Below, piece after piece: positions 1-6,364 of a stretch of DNA of 12,174 nucleotides. The stretch lies in assembly GCA_024636575.1 (NCBI GenBank), contig JAGXGU010000040.1, positions 1 through 12,174 on the forward strand. Reading direction: 5' to 3'. How positions within the stretch are numbered: the stretch's first letter is position 1; each line of letters opens with the position of its first letter. Position numbers and translations under genes: made by a program. The stretch comes from Altererythrobacter sp. Lineage in GTDB: Bacteria; Pseudomonadota; Alphaproteobacteria; Sphingomonadales; Sphingomonadaceae. The notes under the pieces are model-generated. The model was not told the origin of the DNA. It ran no database searches and worked only from the letters and a program-made list of their open reading frames with translations.

Positions 1-882
1 GCCATCGTATTTTACGCCGCGCCGCAATGCGCAGGCGGCGGCTTTGCCGCGCTCGATCCGGTGGTCGGCGAGTTCTGGTACCGCCATATGGGCGAAGGGA
101 TGCCGGTGTGGCAGCAATCACCCGGCCTTGCGCTGCAGATCATCATACCGCCCCTGATCGGCCTGCTTGCCGCGCTGAAGCTGGCCGGCCAAAGCGCCAA
201 CTGGCTGCGTAGATGGTGGTACGAATATGCATTGCTGTTGGCGGCAGCCTTGCTGGTGGCTATTTTCGTCGCGCGCGCGGGTTCGGTCGCCGGGGCGCTG
301 GCGGCGGTCCCGCTGGGCTGGCAGATTTCGCAATGGATCCGGCAGGCGCGCAATATGCGCCGCCAAAGCCGCCGTGTGCTGGCGTTGGCCGGAACCGCGC
401 TGGTGTTGATGCCGGCCTTGCCGCTTACGTTACTGACGATGGCGCTGACCATGGCGACCCCGGCCAAGGCATCGCTCGATATCGAACCGCCGCTTCGATC
501 ATCCTGCGCAATCCGGGAAGCATCCGCCGCGCTGCGGGCTTTGCCGAAAGGTGAAATCATGGCCCCGATCGATATTGGGCCGCAGCTGCTGTATGATACG
601 CAGCATTCGGTAATCGCCACCGGCCATCACCGGGGCAGCCCAGGCATGCGGGTGGTGATCGAAACCTTCACCGGTTCTGCTGAGGCCGCACACCGGACAG
701 CGCTGGAACGCGGTTCGTTATATCTGGCGGTGTGCCCCGGTCTGGCGGAGGCGCATAATTATCTTACGGCTGCGCCCGACGGCTTCATGGCGCAGCTGAC
801 CCAAGGCGATGTACCCGGCTGGCTTGAGCCCGTGACAATTCCCGGCGACGGCAGCATGAAAATCTGGCGGATCAAGCGGTAA
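1..882 (+). CDS. Polytopic membrane protein with C-terminal soluble domain (5'-truncated by window edge)
   Basis: The reading frame is open from base 1 with no stop, so the gene begins upstream; 293 residues are visible. Seen: a loop with Cys10 and the pattern FAALDP, then W26-Y27 and G33-MPVW37. Hydrophobic segments follow at about residues 43-62, 76-105 (one or two) and 126-151. The remaining ~140 residues are soluble-looking and include the pattern HSVIATGHHR and a late Cys in YLAVCPG. From memory, a Cys/FAALDP loop before the membrane helices and a histidine-rich C-terminal domain recall uncharacterised alphaproteobacterial multi-spanning proteins loosely likened to GT-C glycosyltransferases. 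That is a weak family-level impression, and I assign no function. The soluble part is probably periplasmic if the GT-C likeness holds. The TAA stop abuts the stop of the convergent msrB with no spacer. An internal ATG at base 88 is not a credible start, because the coding signal continues upstream of it. Confidence 0.75.
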   Translation, partial: AIVFYAAPQCAGGGFAALDPVVGEFWYRHMGEGMPVWQQSPGLALQIIIPPLIGLLAALKLAGQSANWLRRWWYEYALLLAAALLVAIFVARAGSVAGALAAVPLGWQISQWIRQARNMRRQSRRVLALAGTALVLMPALPLTLLTMALTMATPAKASLDIEPPLRSSCAIREASAALRALPKGEIMAPIDIGPQLLYDTQHSVIATGHHRGSPGMRVVIETFTGSAEAAHRTALERGSLYLAVCPGLAEAHNYLTAAPDGFMAQLTQGDVPGWLEPVTIPGDGSMKIWRIKR

Positions 883-1383
883 TCAGCCGGCAATAAAATC
901 CATCGCCGCGCCGTTCATGCAATAGCGTTTGCCGGTTGGTTTGGGACCATCATTGAACACATGGCCGAGATGCCCGCCGCAATCGGCGCACAGCACTTCG
1001 GCGCGGGGATAGCCCAGCTTGTAATCCGTATCGATCAGGATCGCCTCGCTCAGCGGACGATAGAAACTCGGCCAGCCGGTGCCGCTGCTATATTTGGTTT
1101 CAGAGGGAAACAGGTGGTTGCCGCAGCCCGCGCAGACATAGGTTCCGCGGCGCTTTTCCTTGTCCAGGGGTGAGGAATAGGGCCGTTCGGTCCCTGCCTG
1201 CCGCAAAATGTAATATTCACTTTCGGTCAGTTTCCTGCGCCACTCGGCATTGCTCAGTGCCTTGGGGAAATTGCGCGCCTGCGCCGGGTTGGAACCGCAG
1301 CTGGCCAGGACCAGGCCGGACGCCGCCGTGCCCAGCAGGCAGAGGAAATGCCGGCGGCTTGGTATGTCAGCGTGGTTCATCAT
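883..1383 (-). CDS. msrB: Peptide-methionine (R)-S-oxide reductase MsrB, Tat-type lipoprotein
   Basis: MsrB reduces methionine-R-sulfoxide in proteins back to methionine. The 166-residue product has a complete SelR domain at about 42-165. Zinc ligands are C84/C87 (CAGC) and C132/C135 (CADC). The GTGWPSF segment is at 101-107, HLGHVF at 138-143, and the catalytic Cys is C155 in RYCMNG. The N-terminus carries a twin-arginine motif (S9-R10-R11-H-F-L), a hydrophobic stretch (13-27) and a lipobox L26-A-S-C29, so the mature enzyme is probably Tat-exported and lipid-anchored in the periplasm (inference). The usual resolving Cys of E. coli-type MsrB (SGCGWPSF) is Thr102 here, and no other free Cys remains besides the lipidated one. 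The start at 1383 is supported by AAGGA at 1393-1389, five bases upstream; the second ATG at 1380 is possible. The gene follows the P450 gene in the same direction after 82 bp. It ends directly against the convergent gene at 882. Confidence 0.95.
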   Translation of the reverse strand: MMNHADIPSRRHFLCLLGTAASGLVLASCGSNPAQARNFPKALSNAEWRRKLTESEYYILRQAGTERPYSSPLDKEKRRGTYVCAGCGNHLFPSETKYSSGTGWPSFYRPLSEAILIDTDYKLGYPRAEVLCADCGGHLGHVFNDGPKPTGKRYCMNGAAMDFIAG

Positions 1384-1465
1384 TCGGTTCCTTCAGCGCG
1401 CCTTATTCATCAACAGATACGCTAAATACGGCCGAAAGGTTTCATATGGCGCGGCTGGGAAATGC
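1384..1465 (-). other. P450-msrB intergenic gap (82 bp)
   Basis: The gap between the P450 stop and the msrB start holds the msrB ribosome binding site (AAGGA, 1393-1389). I see no hairpin followed by a T-run and no convincing promoter, although the middle is relatively AT-rich (about 1405-1445). Read-through from the P450 gene into msrB is therefore plausible but unproven. Confidence 0.4.
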
Positions 1466-2812
1466 CTAGAACTTCTCCAGCTGGACTTCCAGTTTGCGGA
1501 ACCCGTGGACGAAATTGGCCCGTACCCGCTCCACCTTGCCGACCACTTTCACCCGCATCCGCCGCGCATGCATTTCTTCCAGCAGTATGCGCAATTGCAA
1601 TTCTGCCAGCCGCGCGCCGACGCAGCGGTGGATGCCGTACCCGAACGCCAGATGGCGGCGGGCATTTTCGCGGGTGAAATCGAGCGTGTCCGGATTGTCG
1701 AACACGGTCTCGTCGCGGTTGGCCGAAAGATACCACAGCACCAGTTTCTCGCCCGCCTTCACCTGATGTCCGAACAGATCGGTATCTTCGGTTGCGGTGC
1801 GCCGCATATGCGCCAGCGGGGTTTGGTAACGGATACATTCCTGCACCGCATTGGGGATCACCGACGGATCGCTTTCGAACAGGGCGCGCTGATCCGGGAA
1901 TGCGTCCATCGCATGCACGATGCCGGACATGGTGTTGCGGGTGGTATCGTTCCCGCCCACGATCAGCAGCACCAGATTGCCCATATATTCCTGCGGGCTC
2001 ATGGCGTTCATGGCTTCGGAATGGATCATCCGCGAAATCAGGTCTGGCGCTTCTCCGGCATTCGCGCGTTCCTGCCATAGCTGGGTGAAATAGGCGGCCA
2101 TTTCCATCAGGATGGTATGGCGCATCTCGTCCAGGCCGGGGATCAGGGCCACTTCGGTATCGCCAGCCCAATCGGACCAGAAGCTGAGCAGGTGGCGGTC
2201 CTTCCACGGGAAATCGAACAGTATCGCCAACATCTGGGTAGTCAGTTCGATGGACACTTTTTCCACCCAGTCGAAAGTTTCGCCGTAAGGCAGGCTGTCC
2301 AGCACCTCGCCCGTGCGGGCGCGCAAATCATCCGCCAGGCGGGTCATTTCCGCAGGGGTGAAGGCGGGCGCTACCGTGCGCCGCTGGCCGGTATGTTCGG
2401 GCCGATCCATCGCAATGAACATCGGCAGTTCGAACCGCTGGTCCTCAACCGTGTCGTCATGCCGGTCGAGGATGGTGATCCCGCCATTTTTCCATGAGGA
2501 ACTGAATATTTCTGGCAGCGCCTCGACATGCTGGATGGCCTTGTGGCTGGTGACATTCCAGTAATCGCCATACGGGCTGCCGGTCACCTTGTTGATCGGG
2601 TCCTTGCTGCGCATTTCCGCAAAGATCGGCTGCCAGCGGTCCTCGACATAGATGTCACTGCGGCTGACGTCCCATTCCTGCGTATGAACCGGCAGATCTT
2701 CCGGGTGGTCCTTTAAATGCGCGTCCAAAGCCTCAACCGCAGTCGGGCTGGTGCGGTAAACAGGCGCGGCCGCGCCCTGCACGTCTGGTGTATCTGCCGG
2801 TTTGGTCGCCAT
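1466..2812 (-). CDS. CYP153: Cytochrome P450, CYP153 family (alkane/fatty-acid terminal hydroxylase type)
   Basis: A soluble bacterial class I P450 of 448 residues, normal length for CYP153. These enzymes insert oxygen at the terminal carbon of medium-chain alkanes, fatty acids or related chains, using electrons from a ferredoxin and its reductase. Seen: the I-helix oxygen-activation motif GGNDT (286-290), K-helix E325-C-I-R328, and the heme loop FGYGIHRCVG (390-399) with C397 as the thiolate ligand. Family-typical patches include YWNVTSHK (84-91), the GGITI segment (110-114), FIAMDRPEHTGQRR (132-145) and HRCVGARLAELQL. CYP153 assignment is by recalled motif similarity; substrate range cannot be read from sequence. 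There is no membrane anchor. The start at 2812 is fixed by AGGAG (2824-2820) seven bases upstream. The upstream region carries an operator-like repeat over a TTGACA box. msrB lies 82 bp downstream. No ferredoxin gene is nearby; a suitable reductase is at 7574-6348. Confidence 0.93.
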   Translation of the reverse strand: MATKPADTPDVQGAAAPVYRTSPTAVEALDAHLKDHPEDLPVHTQEWDVSRSDIYVEDRWQPIFAEMRSKDPINKVTGSPYGDYWNVTSHKAIQHVEALPEIFSSSWKNGGITILDRHDDTVEDQRFELPMFIAMDRPEHTGQRRTVAPAFTPAEMTRLADDLRARTGEVLDSLPYGETFDWVEKVSIELTTQMLAILFDFPWKDRHLLSFWSDWAGDTEVALIPGLDEMRHTILMEMAAYFTQLWQERANAGEAPDLISRMIHSEAMNAMSPQEYMGNLVLLIVGGNDTTRNTMSGIVHAMDAFPDQRALFESDPSVIPNAVQECIRYQTPLAHMRRTATEDTDLFGHQVKAGEKLVLWYLSANRDETVFDNPDTLDFTRENARRHLAFGYGIHRCVGARLAELQLRILLEEMHARRMRVKVVGKVERVRANFVHGFRKLEVQLEKF

Positions 2813-2835
2813 CGTCTCTCTCCTCGCGTCGCAGC

Positions 2836-2882
2836 CTTACCCGGCCGACAATCGCATAATGGTATCCTGCGCTTACTTACCC
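2836..2882. repeat. Direct repeat CTTACCC, two copies 40 bp apart
   Basis: Identical heptamers lie at 2836-2842 and 2876-2882, the second overlapping the left arm of the inverted repeat upstream of the P450. The 40-bp offset is close to four helical turns, so they could be half-sites for cooperative binding. A chance match is equally possible. Confidence 0.25.
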
Positions 2883-2891
2883 TGATGTCAA
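2861..2891 (-). promoter_or_regulatory. Candidate sigma-70 promoter for the P450 gene
   Basis: Reading the minus strand, a perfect TTGACA (2891-2886) lies 73 bases upstream of the P450 start codon. The -10 is poor: the best hexamer is GATACC (2866-2861) at a 19-base spacing, matching three of six consensus positions. A weak -10 beneath a perfect -35 is common at regulated promoters, and the -35 sits inside the inverted repeat at 2874-2900. The assignment is a pattern match only. Confidence 0.4.
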
Positions 2892-2900
2892 TAGTAAGTA
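2874..2900. promoter_or_regulatory. Inverted repeat TACTTAC-N13-GTAAGTA, probable repressor operator
   Basis: The two 7-base arms are perfect inverted copies (2874-2880 and 2894-2900), with centres 20 bp apart, so both half-sites face the same side of the helix. The spacer contains the TTGACA -35 box of the P450 promoter. A dimeric repressor bound here would cover the polymerase site. TetR-family regulators often use arms of this look, but no regulator gene is in the window, so the family is a guess. Confidence 0.5.
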
Positions 2901-2949
2901 GCGATTTGCGACTTATCCTTGCGCCGGGGCGACAAATTCTTGCGGCATG

Positions 2950-2970
2950 CCGGACACTTCAGCGTGCCGG
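2950..2970 (-). other. Imperfect hairpin over the stop codon of the ABC permease gene
   Basis: On the minus strand CCGGCAC (2970-2964) can pair with GTG-T-CCGG (2957-2950), giving a 7-bp stem with one bulged base and a 6-base loop that contains part of the TGA stop. No T-run follows, so it is not a standard intrinsic terminator. It could stabilise the 3' end or slightly attenuate read-through into the P450 gene. A perfect CGGCATGCCG palindrome (2943-2952) overlaps it. Confidence 0.25.
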
Positions 2971-4221
2971 GGAGCGTGCCGGGGCTGCGCGCTGCCAGAA
3001 CCGCCGTTTCCTGACGGCACCTTGAGGGCCCGATTTCATCACCCGCTTGCGGAACAGGGTCGCCCCGGCCTTGATGAACACCGCCACCGCAAATGCCTGC
3101 CACAGCAAAGCCAGTGCATGGGGCCACAGATCTTCGATCTGCGCGGCGCGGGCCAGCATGGCAAAGGGCGAGGATAGCGGGAAGATTACCGCCGCCAGTT
3201 CCAGCGGGGAACCTGGCCTGGCCATGGCGTAACTGGCGAAGAAGAACACCAGCAATTGCAGCATGGTCACCGGCATGGACAGCGTCTGCACTTCGCGCAC
3301 GGTTGCCGCCATCGATCCGATTGCCAGGAAGATCGACCCGAGCAGCAGATAACCCATCGCGAAATAGATCACGCCCAGGATCAGGAACAGCGGCCAGCCA
3401 ACTGCCGGCGGCGGCAATGCGCCCAGACCGCCCCCCGTCAGCAAGAGGAACATGCCGACCACAGATCCCCACACCAGAATGCCGACCATCGACACCCCCA
3501 GCATGGCGAATAATTTGCCCAGAAACACCGCATCCATCGGTATCGCCGCGGCCAGGACTTCGATGATCTTGTTGCCCTTCTCCTCCACCAGATTGGACAG
3601 CACCATCCCGGCCAGCAACATGGTCAGGAAAAACAGCAGCATCTGGCTGACCTGCGCGGTGGCAACACGGCTGGTTTTTTCCGCCGCGCCGCTGGTGGCG
3701 ACTGTCTGGCGGGTTATTTCCGGAAATTCGCTCGGCGCACGGCCATTTGCGGCAGCGGCAACCAGAGCCACTCTGCCGCTGAGCCGGGTCAGCTGACCTT
3801 CGGTCCCGGTCATCACCGGGGCTGCCGGTGTGCCGGTAACGATTGCAGTATAATTTCCGCGCCGCTCCTCCAGAATCCGCTGCGCCGCATCTGCCTGCGG
3901 CCCGATGTCCACCGCTACCATTGGCGGCAGGGATGGGCCCAATTGTCCTGCCAGCGCGCCATGTGCGGCCAGCATCGCAGTGGTGTCCGGCACGTTCATC
4001 GCGATGCCGATTTCAGGATCGGCAGCATCGCTCGCGATCTGGCCGCCAACTCCGCTGGACAGGGCCGCGACTCCAATCAGGAAAACGGGCCCGAGCAGGA
4101 AGAACAGGAACGCGCGGCTGAACAGGATCGCCTGGAAATCGCGCCGTGCAATCACATAGGCTGCGCTCCATATGCTGAGGCGGGATTTCCGGTGCGAAGT
4201 GTGGTTTTCGAACTGGTTCAT
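2959..4221 (-). CDS. ABC-2 type transporter permease, NatB-like
   Basis: Membrane subunit of an ABC exporter, 420 residues. Seen: an N-terminal helix at about 37-54, a ~135-residue extracytoplasmic domain (about 57-190), then hydrophobic segments at about 192-211, 232-262 (probably two), 276-301, 314-333, 342-358 and 368-389. The tail is short and basic. The segment EEKGNKIIEVL (213-223) directly after the second helix is the hallmark of the NatB/ABC2_membrane_3 family; the large loop between helices 1 and 2 also fits. NatB of Bacillus is linked to sodium export, but many relatives have unknown cargo, so substrate is not assigned. The ATG at 4221 overlaps the ATPase stop (ATGA), with GGAGG at 4233-4229 seven bases upstream inside the ATPase gene, indicating translational coupling. 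The last eight codons contain a tandem 12-bp duplication. Confidence 0.93.
   Translation of the reverse strand: MNQFENHTSHRKSRLSIWSAAYVIARRDFQAILFSRAFLFFLLGPVFLIGVAALSSGVGGQIASDAADPEIGIAMNVPDTTAMLAAHGALAGQLGPSLPPMVAVDIGPQADAAQRILEERRGNYTAIVTGTPAAPVMTGTEGQLTRLSGRVALVAAAANGRAPSEFPEITRQTVATSGAAEKTSRVATAQVSQMLLFFLTMLLAGMVLSNLVEEKGNKIIEVLAAAIPMDAVFLGKLFAMLGVSMVGILVWGSVVGMFLLLTGGGLGALPPPAVGWPLFLILGVIYFAMGYLLLGSIFLAIGSMAATVREVQTLSMPVTMLQLLVFFFASYAMARPGSPLELAAVIFPLSSPFAMLARAAQIEDLWPHALALLWQAFAVAVFIKAGATLFRKRVMKSGPQGAVRKRRFWQRAAPARSPAR
2961..2984 (-). repeat. Perfect 12-bp tandem duplication at the 3' end of the ABC permease gene
   Basis: AGCGTGCCGGGG occurs twice in a row on the plus strand (2961-2972, 2973-2984). 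Read in the gene it encodes consecutive P-A-R and S-P-A-R units just before the TGA stop, so the duplication is in frame and only lengthens a basic cytoplasmic tail by four residues. It looks like a replication-slippage event. Confidence 0.8.
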
Positions 4222-5237
4222 CGGGCGGCCTCCACAGCGGATTGTTCACTCAGCGCGCGCGCCGCCGCTGCGCCCGCGATATGGACGAAGGCATCGTGCA
4301 ATCCGGCGCGCTCGATCGATAGCGACAGGATCCCTGCCTCGCCCTCGATCAGGGCGCGCAGCAGGGGCTCGATCCCGCTTTCGGGCAGTGAAAACATCCA
4401 GTAATCCCCTTCGCACCGCGCGTCCTGCGGCAGTGCATCGCGCCAGCGGCCCTCGCGCGCGCGGGTTTCCAGCCGGACCTGGGCCGGAATATGGTCGCGC
4501 GCTTCATCCACCGATCCGGCATAGGGCACCTTGCCCCCGGCGATGATCGCCACGCCTTCGCACAAGCGCTCTGCATGGGCGATGACATGGGTGGAAAAAA
4601 TCACCGTTGTGCCTTCGGCTGCAAGTTCGCGAATCATCACTTCCAGCTTGCCCTGGTTGATCGCGTCGAGGCCGGAAAACGGTTCGTCCAGCACCACCAG
4701 GCGCGGTTTGTGCACCAGCGTGCCGAGCAATTGGACCGTCTGCGCCATGCCCTTGGACAATTGGCGGATCTGGCGGTCTGCGGCATGGCCCAGATCGTGC
4801 CGTTCCAGCAATTCGCGTCCGCGCCGCTTGCCCTCTGCCAGTGGCAAGCCGCGCAAGGCGCCCAGAAAAGCGATAGCTTCATAGGCCTTCATCGAGGGAT
4901 ACAGGCCGCGTTCTTCGGGCAGATAGCCGATCATCCGCGCAATATCATGCGGCCGGTCATGCCCGAATACCCGCCGGACACCCTCGTCCGGGTCGATAAT
5001 CCCCAGCAGCATTCGCAGCGTGGTGGTCTTGCCCGCGCCATTGGGGCCGAGAATCCCGTAGATCGCACCTTCCGGCACCGCCAGATCGACCCCGTCCACA
5101 GCAGTGGTCCCCTCGAACCGTTTGACCAGTCCGCGGGCCTCGATCGCCAGGGGGCGAACGGCGTTGGCCCCTCGGTTGGCATCGGGGTTGGCAACGGGAT
5201 TGCCTGTGGCGGCGGCTTCGCTTAGCATCATGTCCAT
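4218..5237 (-). CDS. ABC transporter ATP-binding protein, NatA-like
   Basis: Cytoplasmic ATPase that powers the exporter formed with the downstream permease. From the TTG-start numbering (353 residues; the preferred ATG is residue 15), the Walker A is GPNGAGKT (78-85), the signature is the LSKGM variant (174-178), Walker B is LVVLDEP (194-200), the D-loop is SGLD (202-205) and the switch His is H231. The Q-loop position reads GYLPEERGLYP (118-128), with Glu instead of Gln, as commonly seen in NatA-type ATPases. A ~100-residue C-terminal extension (about 255-353), also typical of NatA relatives, follows. I prefer the ATG at 5237. An in-frame TTG at 5279 would add 14 residues but has no ribosome binding site; ATGs at 5231 and 5228 are also possible. 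None of the candidates has a strong Shine-Dalgarno, so the start is uncertain. The gene is divergent from queG. Confidence 0.93.
   Translation of the reverse strand: MDMMLSEAAATGNPVANPDANRGANAVRPLAIEARGLVKRFEGTTAVDGVDLAVPEGAIYGILGPNGAGKTTTLRMLLGIIDPDEGVRRVFGHDRPHDIARMIGYLPEERGLYPSMKAYEAIAFLGALRGLPLAEGKRRGRELLERHDLGHAADRQIRQLSKGMAQTVQLLGTLVHKPRLVVLDEPFSGLDAINQGKLEVMIRELAAEGTTVIFSTHVIAHAERLCEGVAIIAGGKVPYAGSVDEARDHIPAQVRLETRAREGRWRDALPQDARCEGDYWMFSLPESGIEPLLRALIEGEAGILSLSIERAGLHDAFVHIAGAAAARALSEQSAVEAAR
4229..4233 (-). promoter_or_regulatory. Strong ribosome binding site GGAGG for the ABC permease, inside the ATPase gene
   Basis: GGAGG lies seven bases before the permease ATG and within the last codons of the ATPase gene. 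Together with the ATGA stop/start overlap (4221-4218) it fixes the permease start and supports balanced production of the two subunits. Confidence 0.7.
5200..5228 (+). promoter_or_regulatory. queG: Candidate queG promoter inside the ABC ATPase coding region
   Basis: TTGCCT (5200-5205), a 17-base spacer, and TAGCAT (5223-5228) each match four of six sigma-70 consensus positions. This would start transcription near 5235 and give a leader of about 45 bases before the queG ATG. It lies over the first codons of the divergent ATPase gene, which is necessary because the non-coding gap is only 44 bp. Pattern match only. Confidence 0.3.
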
Positions 5238-5281
5238 GCTGGCCGAGTAACCCGCGGGCGTGAACGGGAGCAACCCCAAGA

Positions 5282-6364
5282 ATGGTTAACGCTGATGTCC
5301 TGGACGGCTTGAAAGCCGCTTTGACGGATGAAGCAAAACGGCTTGGTTTTGCCGCGATCGGCTTTGCGCCTGCAGAGGACAACCCGCTGCAGGCTACGCG
5401 CCTGCGCGAATGGCTGGAAGCCGGCTATCACGGTTCGATGGGTTGGATGGAGGATCGCGCCGCAGTCCGCCAGGGGCCGCAAAGCATGTGGCCGGACGCC
5501 GCCAGTGTGATCGCTTTGGGCATGAGCTACGCCCCGTCGATCGATCCGCTGGCGCTGGAGGAAACGCCCCGGGTGGCGCGAATTTCAACCTATGCGCAAG
5601 GCGGCGATTATCACGATACGGTGAAGAAGGCGATGAAGGCGCTGGCCCGCTGGCTGGTCGCCGAATGCCGCAAGCGGGGCTTGCCGGAGCCGCAATTGAA
5701 GGTCTTTGTCGATACGGCCCCGGTGATGGAAAAGCCGCTTGGGCAGGCGGCCGGGCTGGGCTGGCAGGGCAAACACACCAATCTGGTCAGCGCCGCCCAT
5801 GGCAGCTGGCTGTTCCTCGGCGCGATCTATTGTACGGTGCCGTTCGCGCCCGATGCGCCGCATGGGGACCAATGCGGCAGCTGCACCGCATGCCACGATG
5901 CCTGCCCGACCGATGCTTTCCCTGCGCCCTACCGACTGGATGCGCGGCGATGCATTTCCTACCTCACCATCGAACACAAGGGGCCGATTCCGGAAGAATT
6001 TCGTGCAGCCATGGGCAACCGGATTTATGGCTGCGACGATTGCCTGGCGGTGTGCCCATGGAATAAATTTGCCGATGCGGCAGCGCGCAACAAGGCGTTC
6101 CTGCCCCGCGCCGAATTGACCGCGCCTGACCTGGCGGATTTGCTGACGCTGGATGATGCGGGCTTCCGCCAGTTATTCTCCGGATCGCCCATCAAGCGGA
6201 TTGGGCGTGACCGCTTCGTGCGCAATTGCCTGATCGCGGCTGGCAATTGCGGCGATTCTGCGCTGGCACCGCAGGTACGGAATTTGGCCGATGACCCGGA
6301 TGATGTGGTGGCAGAGGCGGCGCGCTGGGCGCTGGCCCGGCTGGAACCTACAGCAATTCCTTGA
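5282..6364 (+). CDS. queG: Epoxyqueuosine reductase QueG
   Basis: Catalyses the last step of queuosine synthesis, reducing epoxyqueuosine to queuosine in the anticodon loop of tRNAs for Tyr, His, Asn and Asp. It is a cytoplasmic cobalamin- and two-[4Fe-4S]-dependent enzyme. The 360 residues match the family length. Seen: N-terminal cobalamin-binding domain with VDTAPVMEKPLGQAAGLGW (143-161), in which D144 corresponds to the catalytic Asp. The ferredoxin-like part has C198-x2-C201-x2-C204-x3-C208, then C224 and C251-x2-C254-x3-C258-P; together these supply eight cluster cysteines. A helical, HEAT-like tail spans about 325-355. The ATG at 5282 has GGGAG at 5266-5270, an 11-base spacing that is slightly long. 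It is divergent from the ABC ATPase gene, and its last 17 bases overlap the end of the convergent ferredoxin reductase gene. Confidence 0.97.
   Translation: MVNADVLDGLKAALTDEAKRLGFAAIGFAPAEDNPLQATRLREWLEAGYHGSMGWMEDRAAVRQGPQSMWPDAASVIALGMSYAPSIDPLALEETPRVARISTYAQGGDYHDTVKKAMKALARWLVAECRKRGLPEPQLKVFVDTAPVMEKPLGQAAGLGWQGKHTNLVSAAHGSWLFLGAIYCTVPFAPDAPHGDQCGSCTACHDACPTDAFPAPYRLDARRCISYLTIEHKGPIPEEFRAAMGNRIYGCDDCLAVCPWNKFADAAARNKAFLPRAELTAPDLADLLTLDDAGFRQLFSGSPIKRIGRDRFVRNCLIAAGNCGDSALAPQVRNLADDPDDVVAEAARWALARLEPTAIP

Noticed and set aside
1446..1469. Seven-codon plus-strand mini-ORF in and near the P450-msrB gap
   Set aside because: It lies antisense to both genes, is partly inside the P450 stop region and has no ribosome binding site.
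1250..2080. A 276-codon plus-strand open frame opposite the P450 and msrB genes
   Set aside because: The opposite strand encodes clear P450 and MsrB motifs. The plus-strand product shows no family signature and is a codon-bias shadow.
2888..3472. A 194-codon minus-strand open frame overlapping the ABC permease in another frame
   Set aside because: The permease frame has hydrophobic helices and the EEKGNKIIEVL hallmark; the alternative frame is Arg/Gly-rich without structure.
4218..5237. Degenerate ABC ATPase because the Q-loop has Glu and the signature reads LSKGM
   Set aside because: Both are ordinary variants in NatA-type exporter ATPases; Walker A, Walker B and the switch His are intact.
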